From assembly GCA_011037195.1 (NCBI GenBank), contig JAAEAF010000217.1, positions 275,656 to 339,655 of the forward strand: 64,000 nucleotides of DNA. Reading direction: 5' to 3'. A program made the translations under genes and the position numbers. This DNA is from Triatoma infestans (lineage: Eukaryota; Arthropoda; Insecta; Hemiptera; Reduviidae). The notes beneath the pieces were generated by a model. It searched no databases. It worked only from the letters and a program-made list of their open reading frames with translations, and was not told the origin of the DNA. Of the stretch, positions 10,896-22,286 are shown one piece after another (the stretch's first letter is position 1; every line of letters begins with the position of its first letter).

Positions 10896-12960
10896 TAGAA
10901 TAGAAAGCTTTATTACTTATTTTACAAAAAGAGAAAATAGAAATACAAACAATAAGCTGATAGCTATTGATAGGCATGGTTGTATACCGTCAGCCTAGAG
11001 TTCATCTTACAAACTAATGAAAAAATAACTTACTCACTAAAGTAAGACAAAGAAAAAGTAAATCAAATCCTATGGTAAAGAGAGAGGATATATACGTAAT
11101 ATTTTGAATTAAAAAAAACAAAAACAAAATTCTAAGTATTGTATTCACTTATAAGGTACTTATAAGCCGAAACATGAAAGTAAAACCAATTTGTCCATTT
11201 TCCACCATTAAGTAAGTCAATAATTTCTGCCTGGCTTAGTGCCTTCTTCTCCAGCCACCTAATTCTATATTCCTGTAAAATAGGACACTTCCCTAAATAA
11301 TGGCGCATGTCCTCACGTTCTCCTAAGTTGCAGAGAGCACATAACCACTGTTCCTCCGAACGCATTACATTACAATTTAAATTAACTAACTGCCCTTTTG
11401 AAAATGACCTTCATAAGGCCGAAATTGTTAGCATCGGATATGTAGTGACCATCTCCAAGATCAGTAATTAGATGTTTATATAAGAAATGGAAGCTCGAAG
11501 ATTGCGCTTTTAGTATCATATTTTCCTTAAAATTACTTTTAAAACAGGCCACAACAGTTTCTGGATTAACACCTACATAATCCAAGCTAATGTTTAGGTT
11601 ACCAAATAACTCTAAGTTTTCTTTGTGCCAATATATTCTATGTTTTATAACTTCCCCAGCTAATGCTTTGGGCAGTCTCCCTTCGGGCAAGGCTAAAACT
11701 TTCTTTATATAATTCAAGTGCAAATTTAACGTATAACAAAAAATCGGGTAAAAATTTGATTCAAGATATAAAATGTAATGAGGCGCACTTACTGGCAGGC
11801 AAAACAACTTTCTAACAAAAAATAAATTTAACTTTTCTATTTCTTTAAAACTGAGAAAGCCCCATTCCTGCCCTGCATAGTAGATGATAGTTCTTACCGC
11901 AGCATTAAATACATTTATTTTTTTGGATATAGGAATGCCTGTTTTTTTTCATCAAATTAGAATATGTACTATTTAATACGAATTTCGCATTTTCCAATTT
12001 AGCTGAAAAATATTTTTTAAAATTTAGAAGAGGTGTAAGATCGAGTCCTAAATAGTTGTAATAATTAACTGTTTGTAAAGCGTGCGTTCCCATTTTCCAT
12101 TTTTCATTCCTGGCTAGCTTTCCTCCGTTTTGAAAAACCATTACTTTTGTTTTTTTCTAGATTTACGGTTAAATTCCACATTTCGCAGTACCGAACAACT
12201 TCATCGATCATTAACTGAAGGGTTTTCGGATCTGGAGCTAATAAACCCACATCATCTGCACACATCAGACAACGAACGGCAGTCCCCCCCACCTTGACGC
12301 CTCCGTTGATAAATTCCGGGAAATTATTCAAAAAAAAGCGAGAACAGAGCGGGAGACAACAAGCATCCCTGCCTAACGCCAACAGACGTTCCAAATGCCC
12401 TTGTAATCCCCTTACCCGTCCAAACAGAAGCCTCTGTGTGTCTATACAAAGCTTGAAGTGCATTTATAAACTTACTTGATACACCACATAGGTACAGTTT
12501 ATAAAACAACGAACTTCTACTTGGGGAATCAAATGCACCTTTAAAATCTATAAACAGAAAATATAACTTTTTCCGTTTTATTCCTGTTTGCAATTTAATA
12601 TACTTAACAAATTAAAGATATTGTCTATTGTAGAATATCCCTTTCGAAATCCGGCTTGGCACTCATTCAGTACTCAATCCAACTATTTAATCTCGAGAGG
12701 AGCAAACCCGTGAATAACTTCGCAATACAATCCATGAAAGAGATGCCCCTATAATAGCTCACTTCGTTCACATCTCCTTTTTTAAAAAGAGGAAAAATGA
12801 TCGATTTCGAGAAGCTGTCCGGAACCTGTGACGTTTCATAAATAGTCTTGTTTATATTAACAATCCTTTCTACGTATCCATACAACTGTTGGATATATAT
12901 CCATCTATGGTGTTCTATAGCTTTTGTAGTTATTTGAAAGGGAAGTCATTGTCAGTCTTC
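10896..12960 (-). mobile_element. degraded LINE, reverse transcriptase plus knuckle, clade uncertain
   Basis: Broken minus-strand frames line up in the order of a LINE ORF2. 12885-12667 gives the start of RT (FPLFKKGDVNEVSYYRG); 12593-12324 carries FIDFKGAFDS and GVRQGCLLSP; 12463-12104 carries CADDVGLLA, a variant of the YADD box with Cys for Tyr; 12141-11382 is the RT-to-C-terminal region; 11365-11132 ends with a Cys-x2-Cys-x9-His-x4-Cys knuckle (LCALCNLGEREDMRHYLGKC). No RNase H was seen. Several frameshifts separate the pieces. The 3' end lies at the + strand word tagaatagaatagaaag, i.e. a (TTCTA)n tail, with AATAAA just inside it. The 5' end is not sharply defined and no TSD was found. 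The C-terminal half resembles the LINEs at 49223 and 55291, so the three probably share a clade, which I cannot name. Confidence 0.75.
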
Positions 12961-15810
12961 TTACCCAATTGTTTACAAATTCACGACTTTACACCCCAAT
13001 CTGACCCGTAAATATTTCCTTTTTATCCAATCGTAGTCCACTAGCCTAAAATTCACATAAGTTCTAAAACAAAGACAATAGGTAAATGTAAACGAACTAA
13101 TTATCATCAAATTCGCCACCCAAAAGCTAGACTCAATAGTTGCCGAGCAGCCGCATCGAGGCGCCACTTTTAACCCTTCAAATGCACATCAAGTACGCAT
13201 TATCTCCCCTATAAAGTTCACCACATTGTATTGCCGAAAGAGCTTTAACTTCGACAGCGCATCTTCAATCAAGAAACTGTAGGAGAAACTAAATATGAGC
13301 CAACCATCTAAGAGTTTAATCAATCAGTCGCCAGATAAATTTTAAAGTGTAAAGATCAGTCGCTACATCAACTTTAACCTTGAAAGTTTCAGCAAGATAA
13401 CCACTCTAGCTCACCCTTGTAACAATAAGCAAGAGCTCTAATCAGTCATATTACAATTCAGGTGACTTGCGACATCAACACTGCACCATTATACATTCAT
13501 CAAGCTACTAACAATCACCATTCTTTGCTCGGTTACTCTAACCTCCATAAATCAATTAAACAGTATTCAACATATAGAATGTTCTATAATATGATCTTAG
13601 TCAAAGTTTATTCCCTTAAAAGAATGACATTTAATATACAAAAAAGGTAATTATTTCTAGAGGTAGATTATTTTCATTTTCTTTCTCATTGAGTTTTTTT
13701 TTAAATAGGGTAGATATTAAAGAAAATAGCTACGTCCCCTTAGGGTCTACTTCAATGACTGATCCACCATTGAAATGAAGGATTGACAAAAATTCTGTAG
13801 AGTGCCTCATTTAATAAGAATATATATTTTTATTCCCCTAGAAAATATTAAAAATTATGTAAAATAGGTAAAAAAAAAATCTGGAGCGACAAAAAATTAA
13901 AAACAATAAATTATAGATAATAAATTTCGTTTATATAGATTAAAAAAGAAGTTCGATTCAATTTTTTGTTGATTTTAGGTTTACAAAGAAAACAAAAACG
14001 AAGAGGGGTAAAAAAAGAAAGGAGATTTGATTGAGGAAGGAAGTTCGGAAGGAAGAAGGAACGAGCGGAGAGAAGCAGAAAAAGTCAAGTGAAAAGAGAA
14101 ACGTAGCAGTGGCGGAGTGTGTCTAAAAACAGCTAAGCCAAGATCAGGTGATCAGGTAGATTCAATCAGAGTTGGTAGTTTAGGAAAGGAAGAGAAGTGT
14201 GGTTCTCAGTGAGAACAAGGAGGCGGTAGGTTACGCCATACAGACGACTATCGCTCCCCAGACAATATTCCTTCTACTACAACAGAACTTGGTTCTACAA
14301 TATCTCTGTTAGACAATCTCATATTAATGGCATATTTCTAAAACTAATATCACCCCTGAAGGTATCATTTCCTATTATAAGTACACCCATCCTTTTGAAG
14401 TTCATACTGAACATAAACATAAAGTAGATTCCACAGATTTCGAATAGATTATATATTAATATAATGAATTTGAACTATTTTTATTTTTTTTTAATAAACT
14501 ACATTTAGTTCTTTAGTAAAATCATATTTCATTTTTGTCCTTCACTAAATTGTTAACATACCCTTGAAAAATGGGTAGGAAGTTGATGTGTTTGGTGAAA
14601 TGAGAACCCATGAACTGACACTCTAGTCAAAATTATTTTTTAACGATTCAGTGAGTGAGGAGAGAGGATTATTTGGGTAAGAAGAGTAGCAGAGTTGAAC
14701 GATGATGATTCAAACCCACTGGCCAAGAAAGAGTACTGCCCCCCACAACTCGGCCACCTTTCTGTCATGCGAAATATAATTGTAACAGAAAGGTTGCTGT
14801 TTAGTGAAATGAGAACACTGGAACTGACAATGTACTCACAAATTATATTTTATGTTGCTAATAAGGAGAAAAGAGTTTATAGAGTAATGATGATGTTGGT
14901 AGCGTGATGGATGTAGAATGGTTGCGTTGGCTGAGCCGCCTGAACAGCGACATAGAGAACTCTTGCTTGTACTGGTAGATTAGCAATTGTGGCTAATTAA
15001 CATCTTTCAAGGTTGATCTTGAGATTTTGTTAACCGTCAAAATGATCTGGAAGCTAGGCAGATCTTAAGCCTACAAGTGGTCGATTTGTTTTTTTCAGTT
15101 TCTCCTATATCTTGGTGGAAGGGTAAAGACAGCTAATAGGTAGGAGGATGGTGGTCCAACACACAGCAGTGGGCTTGATAGAAGATATAATGCGTGCCTA
15201 GATGAAGTGCTCTTGGATGCACGATGGGGCTGGATTTGGAACTATTGAGTCCAGTATATATGTGATGAATTTACCTCATACACTGTAACATCTCCAATCA
15301 AAAAACTCCTTCTTGTTTTTTTTTGTCACCTCAATTTCAATGAAAACTCTGAGAATATTGAAACGTTCGCCATCAAACACTGTCTAGTCTTTCCCATTCT
15401 GGCAATCTACATTAACAACGTTTCGCATAATTAAATAAATTTATTACAAATGATCAATAGCTCTAGAATCCAATTTGTCCATAACTGTGAGATATTTGCG
15501 TGTGTATAGTATTATTCATATAAGGTAAATAAAGAAATTGTTGATCCCGTTTTTGTTTTTAATTGATAACATTTGGAGAAATCATTCAAAAAAATGGTAG
15601 TGTATCAATAGAGGAAATTTGATCTAGTCTTCATGTTCAATATGATTCATATTGAAAAATAAATGCAAAACCGTAACTTAATTGTCTTCATTAATGATTC
15701 AAAGAAAAATACCTAGAAAAAGAACTAGAAAACGAAGATAAAGTTGAGGAAACATTTTCTGAATAACTCATTTTCCATCTCAAAATATTTGCTGTGAAAA
15801 TTTCCTATAG
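12961..15810. other. long stretch without recognised features
   Basis: Frames are short (up to 70 codons) and without domains. 13995-14260 is purine-rich and GC-richer, with tandem-looking ggaagga words, and may be the leader of an unknown element. No repeat shared with the rest of the window, RNA gene or splice pattern was convincing. Confidence 0.4.
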
Positions 15811-15989
15811 GTTTCTCAGTGCACCGCCCGACTTTCTTATGGGCACTGTTTTCTCTCTTATTCATAACACAACCCATCACCAGAAAACTAAACTGTAGAG
15901 TCTCCTAAGAAGAGAAAATTTAAGGGCTGCACTACAGAGTTTGAACACGAGACCTCGTATACAAGCTCATCACTCTACCAATGAGGTAA
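15811..15989 (-). mobile_element. SINE copy, tRNA head split by a LINE
   Basis: On the minus strand this reads ...CCTCATTGGTAGAGTG (A box), GGTCTCGTGTTCAAACTC (B box), then the shared body TCTCTTCTTAGGAGACTC and the ...GTGCACTGAGAAACC region. The first bases of the tRNA-like head lie on the far side of the LINE at 17465-17495. The head resembles the SINE-A type, but the long upstream block of SINE-A is not evident. Confidence 0.75.
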
Positions 15990-17464
15990 AATAGAATAGA
16001 ATAGAATCGGGGGGGGGGGGGGGTGAGCCTCATTCCACTGCGACCTACAAATTGAGGTCTATTGTGGATCCCCTTAAGTTACAGAACAGCCCCCAGCTTT
16101 GCCCTCCTAATCAATCCTAGCAAAGCTGAGAGCGGCTCCGTCATGAAGCTTTCAGCTTCGGGATTGCCCGTCCCCAATTGAAGAAACCTAATCCTCGCCA
16201 GGCCGGCGCACTCACAAAGGATGTGCGCCGGGGTCTCCTCCTCTACCTTGCAGAATCGGCATACCGCACTATCCGCAAGTTGTAGGTGGTGCATGTGTCT
16301 ATTCAGCCTACAATGCCCTGTTAGTAGACCCACAATTAACCTTATATCCCTTCGGGTTTGGCTCAGTAGGTCTTTGGTAAATTTAGGCAAATGTCTTTTA
16401 ATGAAGAGTTTTGCCTGCCTCTGTCCTGGTGTTCCCTCCCACCAACGCAGACGCTGATCTTCTATCCACCCCTTGATAGAAGTTTGGATGAGGCTCCTGG
16501 ACAAGCCGCAGAAGGGTTCGGGGCCTATAAAGGTATCCTGCGAGCCCTCCCTCGCTAGGGCATCCGCCCTCTCATTGCCCAGGAACCCCGCATGTCCCGG
16601 CACCCAGGCGAGTGTCAGTTTATTCCGAGTACCCACCTCGGTGAGGGCAAGTAGGCAGTCCCACACCAGTCTTGAGACTATTTGGTGTGAGGAAAGTGCC
16701 TTCAGGGCTGCCTGACTGTCGGAGTATATGGCCACTCTTCTACCCACTATCCTTTGCCTTATAATCTCCCTAGCGCAGAGTTGTAACACCACGACTTCAG
16801 CCTGAAAGACCGTGGCGTACTTCCCTAGGCTGGCCTTAATTTTAACTTTAGGCCTGCCCCCGTAGACCCCAGCTCCGACCCCAGTCGGAGTTTTGGATCC
16901 ATCTGTATACCAGATCGAGTTACCGAACAGGGGTGGGTCGCAGCCCCATTCGCCTCTGCTCGGTATGACAATATGGAAGTTCCTTTCGAAAAAATACTTA
17001 GGAACCATCCTATCCGTTGGCATCCCCAGAAGATAGTCCGCCTTGATTTCCTCAATCAACCTCTGGTTATTACGATCATGCCTAGAGGTGATGGGAGGCG
17101 GCCCCTGCAGGAGCCTATGTATTCCCATTCTGGCTTCGCCTAGAACGAGAATGTGTAATGGTGGCAGATTGAGGAGGACTTCCAACGCCGCAGTCGGGGT
17201 GGTCTTCATGGCCCCCGTGGAACCAAGGCATGCTCGCCTTTGGATCCCACCGAGCCTTTCCACTGCCCCCTTCTGCAACGTTTTGGTCCACCAAACTACC
17301 GACCCATATGTAACCATGGGTCTGATGATCCTGGTGTAGATCCATAGTGACAAACTTGGGCGCAAGCCCCAGTTTCTCCCACAAAGCCGTCTGCATCTAT
17401 TAAATGACGCATCGGCTCTGTGAGAAATTTTGTCCATGTGTTGATTCCAAGTGAGTCTTCGGTC
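15990..17464 (-). mobile_element. RNase H-type LINE inserted in a SINE head
   Basis: A 5'-truncated LINE read right to left. Its 3' UTR holds a run of 15 G on the + strand (16010-16024) and it ends in a (TTCTA)n tail (tagaatagaatagaat on + at 15992-16007). The perfect 13-bp TSD accaatgaggtaa lies at 15977-15989 and 17465-17477. The target is the A-box region of a SINE. The open frame is intact, so this copy is young relative to most others here. A close relative lies at 34919-35614. Confidence 0.92.
16079..17464 (-). CDS. LINE ORF2 C-terminal part: RNase H and zinc knuckle (partial)
   Basis: An uninterrupted frame running from the 5' truncation point. The first Met is at 17437 and gives 452 residues; nine more codons (DRRLTWNQH) precede it in frame. 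Residues 1-110 are the end of the reverse transcriptase thumb. The RNase H domain follows with all acidic residues in place: Asp179 (YTDGS), Glu214 (FQAE), Asp240 (YSDSQAA), His282 (PGHAG) and Asp292 (NERAD). The knuckle is Cys393, Cys396, His405, Cys410. In a full element this protein would copy LINE RNA into DNA and remove the RNA strand. Here the endonuclease and the RT catalytic core are missing, so the product cannot support retrotransposition alone. No promoter is visible; expression is unlikely. Confidence 0.9.
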   Translation of the reverse strand, partial: DRRLTWNQHMDKISHRADASFNRCRRLCGRNWGLRPSLSLWIYTRIIRPMVTYGSVVWWTKTLQKGAVERLGGIQRRACLGSTGAMKTTPTAALEVLLNLPPLHILVLGEARMGIHRLLQGPPPITSRHDRNNQRLIEEIKADYLLGMPTDRMVPKYFFERNFHIVIPSRGEWGCDPPLFGNSIWYTDGSKTPTGVGAGVYGGRPKVKIKASLGKYATVFQAEVVVLQLCAREIIRQRIVGRRVAIYSDSQAALKALSSHQIVSRLVWDCLLALTEVGTRNKLTLAWVPGHAGFLGNERADALAREGSQDTFIGPEPFCGLSRSLIQTSIKGWIEDQRLRWWEGTPGQRQAKLFIKRHLPKFTKDLLSQTRRDIRLIVGLLTGHCRLNRHMHHLQLADSAVCRFCKVEEETPAHILCECAGLARIRFLQLGTGNPEAESFMTEPLSALLGLIRRAKLGAVL

Positions 17465-17477
17465 ACCAATGAGGTAA

Positions 17478-17860
17478 TCCCGTGTTATGTTGGTAATTAA
17501 ATTTTCTTTTCTTTAAAAAAAAAAAAAACTCGCCAATAACATTTCCAGAGCTTGCACAAAACAGCCAAAAAACAGCCTCTGAAGAAATAAAAAAAGAAGA
17601 AAAACTGATAATATTACTATTTATTGTAAATGCAAAACAAATCTATATACAAGTAAAAACTAGATCTGGCGAGGGATCTGACGAGCTCTTTGTAACCTCT
17701 CTGTATGATTCATGTCGATGTTAATTAACATAATCTTTCTAGAGAATGTCTTCTTATTAATACTTAATAATGTTGGCCATTTACTTTGAAAGAACGAAAA
17801 TCCTTCCAAGTAAATAGCGCTAATAATCTAACTTGATATTATACCATATAAAAAAAAAAA
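17478..17860. other. SINE remainder then AT-rich DNA
   Basis: The first ~18 bases continue the SINE head interrupted at 15989. The rest (to 17860) is AT-rich with no gene seen. Confidence 0.4.
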
Positions 17861-18670
17861 TGTGGAGTGAAGCAGTTCTTATTCCAGTTCTCAAAATTAA
17901 AAATTGACAAATTTTATGGTTTGTGTACCATATTAATTCCAATGCGACGAAAACTGAATGCACTTCCGGTCAACTAATTTCTTTGAAACTCTGAATTTTG
18001 GCCATCCATTTATTTCTAATTAATTTTGTTTGGATGATAGAATTGTATAACAACTATGATAGCACTTTAGAGAAAAACATAACCCCACCCCTCCCCTAAA
18101 AGTGCCATTAAATGAATTTTCCTAGAAAAATGTTTTAAATAAAACTTGTAGCTCTTTGTATGTGTAGTTGATATGCTATAAGTTTAAAGAAAATCGTCAG
18201 AGCCATGTTTGAGAAAATCGCGAAAAAGTAGAAAAATCAGTTAGTAAAGTGGTAAAAGTAAATTCACTTCCGGTCATCCGATTTTTATCAAACTCGGATT
18301 TCAACAACATATTTAATTCTAATTAATATTATTTAGATGATAAAATTGTTTAATAAACTGAAATAGCACTTTAGATGAAAACCTAACCCCACCATCCCCA
18401 TAACTGCCCTTAAATGAATTACAGAGAGAAATGTTTCAAATGATTGTAGCTTTTTGTATGTGTAGCTTATATACCAAGTTTAAAGAAAATCGATAGGGCC
18501 ATTTTTAAGAAAATCGCAAAAAAGTAAAAAAAAACAACAAATAAAGTGGTAATTCCGGTTGAGGAATTTGACAGATGACCCACTGGTATACCTAAACATG
18601 GTAATACCTAAACGAAATATCAAGTTTTAACTTTCTACGGTTTTTCGTTTTTGAGCTATGCTGTTCACAT

Positions 18671-18702
<32 letters not shown>

Positions 18703-18815
18703 CATTTGCTAAAAACCACTTTTTTGGACCTCAAAACGGATGTTTCCGGTGAAAACTCGATATTGAAAATTTGACACGATTACAATACTTCCTCTTACTA
18801 CGAGTAAGTGAAAGT
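17861..18815 (+). repeat. RpA copy (5' hairpin lost)
   Basis: It shows the internal tandem units clearly: CACTTCCGGTC at 17961 and 18265 and attccggttgagg at 18547, spacings of 304 and 282 bases. A (CATA)n(CA)n microsatellite lies at 18668-18702, then the CGGTGAAAACTCGATATTGA block and the terminal hairpin (cctcttactacgagtaag). The opening hairpin is replaced by poly(A) and tgtggagtg. Confidence 0.88.
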
Positions 18816-20016
18816 GAACAATATTAGGCACCAGGATAAAACTCTGACAATCATTTATTTATTAATGGATACAATGTTTATTTATTTATTTATTTTTAAA
18901 CCCTATCTAGAAAATAATAGAAATAACACAAAAATAAAACATAAATTCTTGGTCATTGGCTGTCCCATTTCTGAATATGTTAAAGTTTTATAATTTCAAA
19001 CATACACACACACACACAGATTAAATGTAAAGAAAAGTCAATAAAAAAAACTACGCCGAGTTAATTTTAACACTATATTGTATTTTCACAAGTTTACGTT
19101 TACACCAAACATATAGTTTGACTTTGAAAGTGGTTACACAAATAAAAACAGAATAATTAATGTAGGTAACTGGTTCGACTGTTTCCGTAAATGTTCGGCA
19201 CTCATTCGGGCAGATGATGTGATCACGATTTTTATCAAATAACCTCCCATAAAACATTTTTCAATGTTAAAAGTTGCAAGTCTAAAAAACTACTAATGAT
19301 GACAGAAGAATCATGAAAAATGTTTTGGAAGTTATGATACTTTAAAAATGCAATAACAATAAATTTAAATTTAAAAAAAGAAACAAATCTATATTTAATG
19401 GAGATGTAAATGTCACATTTTTAATAAAATAATATATATAACAAAACTAAACGAATGGCAATTTAAACAAGAATAGTAATATAAGTTGGGTAGATAGATC
19501 TATAATAGTTAGTTAAAAAATATATTGGCCGGCTCTGTTGATAGTGAAGCTCATAGTTTGTAAAGATGTTCTATAGCAACCGTTTTATCCACCATAAATC
19601 GTCACCATTAAAGCATACCAAACACACATAGACACACACACACACACACACTCGCGCGCACACACACACACACACCATATATTTGTCCCCGGATACTATC
19701 TGGACTGTAGTAGAGAGGATGCAAGGGTGGAATATCTGGAGTTGGGTGACATGCATCGTGCAATATATACCCGCGTTTTATTGGCGCCATTATGACCGCC
19801 AGTTCATTTCATAATAAACTGTCTATATCATAGTGTTTCCATCTTTGTTGCTCTACCATTGCTTATACAATGGTTCTCGCTCGCACATTTAATGACTATT
19901 CCTCGTCCAGTATTTCCAACCAAGGGGAACTACTAAATAGAGAATAAGAGCCACCAGCAATCTAAGTGAAAAATCAAAAAATATATCATTGTATTTCATT
20001 TCAATTTTTTGTTTTG
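18816..20016. other. no gene; CA/GC microsatellite at 19621-19674
   Basis: AT-rich, no supported frame. (CA)n interrupted by CTCGCGCG lies at 19621-19674. Two minus-strand frames of 60-61 codons read through it and are not credible genes. Confidence 0.5.
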
Positions 20017-20156
20017 TTTAAGGCACATAACATCTATGGTCATTTCTACCCGGAGCTTTCTCACTGCACTCCTGCCTCAGACAGTGAGCTGTAGAGGCTC
20101 CTAGGATGAAAAACTAAGGTGTAACACTGGAATCAAAGCCGGGAGTACTCCTAACA
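20017..20156 (-). mobile_element. SINE-B copy lacking most of its head
   Basis: It begins with the SINE-B tail complement tttaaggcacataacatcta, continues through cggagctttctcac and the body gagctgtagaggctcctagg, and stops within the B-box area (aatcaaagccgggag). The A-box part is missing. Confidence 0.75.
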
Positions 20157-20726
20157 ACAAGGATTATGTTAATCAGCTTAGAATTTTTTCTTATTATCGA
20201 AATAAGATAAAATATGACGTGAAACATTAGTCGACAGTCACTCAGAAACTCCGAGATAAAAAAAAAACACAAGTAAGTTTTAATTAGGTTTGTAACATTT
20301 ATTGTTGCAGATCCCAGAATGGCCAAATTAGATGCTTCTCTCCCCTATCTTTCTCAAAAATCTGCTGTAAATTTAGACCCAAATTTGTCTATTTCTTGGC
20401 ACTAATAGCTTCGTAGTAACCATTCCTAGGGATGAGCTCCGCTGGCCGAAGAAAGTACTGAATTGAGGTTCCGAATAGAAATGTCAGTGAAGGTTTCTAG
20501 GTCTTTCCCAGGAGTTCTCTCAGGCATCTAATGGAATATCTTAAATGGTACTGCATTTAAGAAGATATTTCTGTAAAATGAAGTCCTTACAGGAACCGTT
20601 CTGTAGGTACCGGGGCAGAGAAGGAAAACACATACATATTTTATTCTTGAATATGTGGATGGGTCCGCAATGCTGGATAATATCAGGTATTTTATCCGTC
20701 GTAGCATACACATTCATTTGGTTCCT

Positions 20727-20756
20727 GACCGCTATCGGATTTTTATCCATCGTCAG
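20727..20756 (-). ncRNA. hammerhead-like core, degenerate
   Basis: Read on minus: CTGACGA, T, GGAT-loop-ATCC, then GATA instead of GAAA, then GCGGTC. The altered GAAA box predicts no cleavage. Confidence 0.3.
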
Positions 20757-20871
20757 AGCACATTCACCAACTTTGTGTAGAGAGTTCACTTCAACGTAAT
20801 GTTTCTGTTACATTCACACTTGTTGGTTTGTTGGTTGATACAACCAACTTGGTGAACTTGGTGAATTTGCT

Positions 20872-20901
20872 CTGATGATGGATGGAAATCCGAAACTGGT
20901 C
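20872..20901 (+). ncRNA. hammerhead ribozyme-like core
   Basis: The order is CTGATGA, T, stem GGAT/ATCC with loop GGAA, GAAA, then a near self-complementary ACTGGT and C, which gives a GTC cleavage triplet. Flanks TTTGCT and AGGAA can pair partly as stem I. Known PLE hammerheads have the same CTGANGA-stem-GAAA order with a very short, self-complementary stem III. The extra T before stem II is not in the textbook core. Confidence 0.4.
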
Positions 20902-21120
20902 AGGAATATAAGAAATATGCAAGCTGTGATGGATAAAATAGCACATGTTTGTGATTATTAGCCGATCTTTGTAGCTTCACTGTTTCAAAGCTTGCCGAAG
21001 ATAATTTTCTTCCTGGACCGTACCGTTGCCTTGACTATACTGATGAAATTTTTTTTATCAATATAGTGATCTCTGGTATGTAATAATTAATGGTAAACAT
21101 TGCTAAAACATATTGCAACG

Positions 21121-21357
21121 GAACGGAATAGCTAAGTGGTTAGCGTACTAGATTCCCACGCGGAGGACCTGGGTTCGAGTCCAGTTGTGCTACTCTTAGA
21201 TTTTTTCTTCCTAGAAGCCTCTAAAGCTCACTGTCCGGTTATGCACAGTGTTGTCAGGGACGAGAGAACATAGTCCGGAGGCCGGCAGTGCACTAAGAAC
21301 GCTCCGGGCGCCAATGGCTATAGATATTGACGCGCCTTGAATTAAATTTAAAAAAAT
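21121..21357 (+). mobile_element. SINE-B copy with intact tRNA-like head
   Basis: Head: GAATAGCTAAGTGGTTAGCG (A box) and GGTTCGAGTCC (B box, 21172-21182), a Ser/Leu-like arrangement. Body: TTCTTCCTAGAAGCCTC...GCTCACTGTCCGG. Tail: GCGCCAATGGCTATAGATAT, TGACGCGCCTT, then an A-rich end. It is not a functional tRNA, since the 3' half does not close an acceptor stem. Confidence 0.85.
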
Positions 21358-22286
21358 GTTTCTTTTACGATGGTAGACATTTATCCTTGGTTTTCTTTCG
21401 GTGCACCATATATCCAACATTTAATTTTTCTTTCTCTGAACTATTTTACAACTAATTCAAAGCAAATCAACATCTGCTCTGAAGAAGCCTAATGCAGTAT
21501 GAGTGAAACAGCGATGTATACCAAACGATTGATGGGAACACAACCCTAAATTCCAGAGTTTTGTATTTTGGATGTATTACACGTTTTTCAAGATCAGAAC
21601 TCCTTTCTAAGCAGCAAACAAAGGCATTTATTATCAATGAATATAAAATAAAGTATTTGACTTAAAAATTCCTTACTAATTTTATTTTAACATTGTCACT
21701 TTAGCTTTAAGGCCAGCAAACTTTCCACATAGTCACACATAAAGCATTGCAGTTGGTGTGTAAAAATAATGTTAAGCTTGAAGATTTACAAAATAAAGAA
21801 AAATCTAAAGAAAAAAGAAAAGAAATTGTTTGAAAGATGTGGACAAAAGATAAGAAAAAGGTAAAGCAGAAATCCCTAGTAGACATTATACAGCATTCTG
21901 TATCTCAGACAAGCCGGATAATGTTGGCTTAATGTTCTACAATCATGGCAACCATCATTCCAGCAATCAGTGAAAAACAAAACAAAAATTTCACTAAAAG
22001 AAGAAAGTTTTAGGAAATTGTTCACTCAAGTTCCCTTACGTAGTTAAAAAAAAAAAAAAAAAATTTACTAATTTTAGATACATTTCATCATAGTGCGTTC
22101 TAGGCGGAACTACTACAAAGATTTCGCTTATATCTTTGTTATTAATGAAACTTTTCACCGTCAATGTAATTTTGCTTTTCTTTTTTTTAGAAGAAAATAC
22201 TTCGACATTTTGTCCTAATTTTTTTTTTTAGGAGTTTTGTTTTAAGTTGTGTACGCCTCATATTTCGAAAAATATGAAAACTAATG
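21358..22286. other. no recognised gene
   Basis: AT-rich with homopolymers; frames are below 70 codons. Nothing supported. Confidence 0.45.

Larger units (their letters stand above)
20685..20946. repeat. inverted repeat with hammerhead-like motif in each arm
   Basis: The left arm (about 20685-20776) read on the minus strand matches the right arm (about 20848-20946) read on the plus: GGTGAAT(G/T)TGCTCTGA(C/T)GATGGAT, then AAATCCGA, GGTCAGGAA, and TGTGATGGATAAAATA-like ends. Each arm contains the core described at 20727-20756 and 20872-20901. The arrangement resembles the PLE foldbacks at 22299 and 44082 but is shorter and has no clear TSD. An AACCAAC/GTTGGTT palindrome lies in the spacer (20822-20848). 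Confidence 0.6.

Noticed and set aside
19571..19790. Two minus-strand frames rich in Val and Cys
   Set aside because: They are translations of a (GT)n microsatellite.
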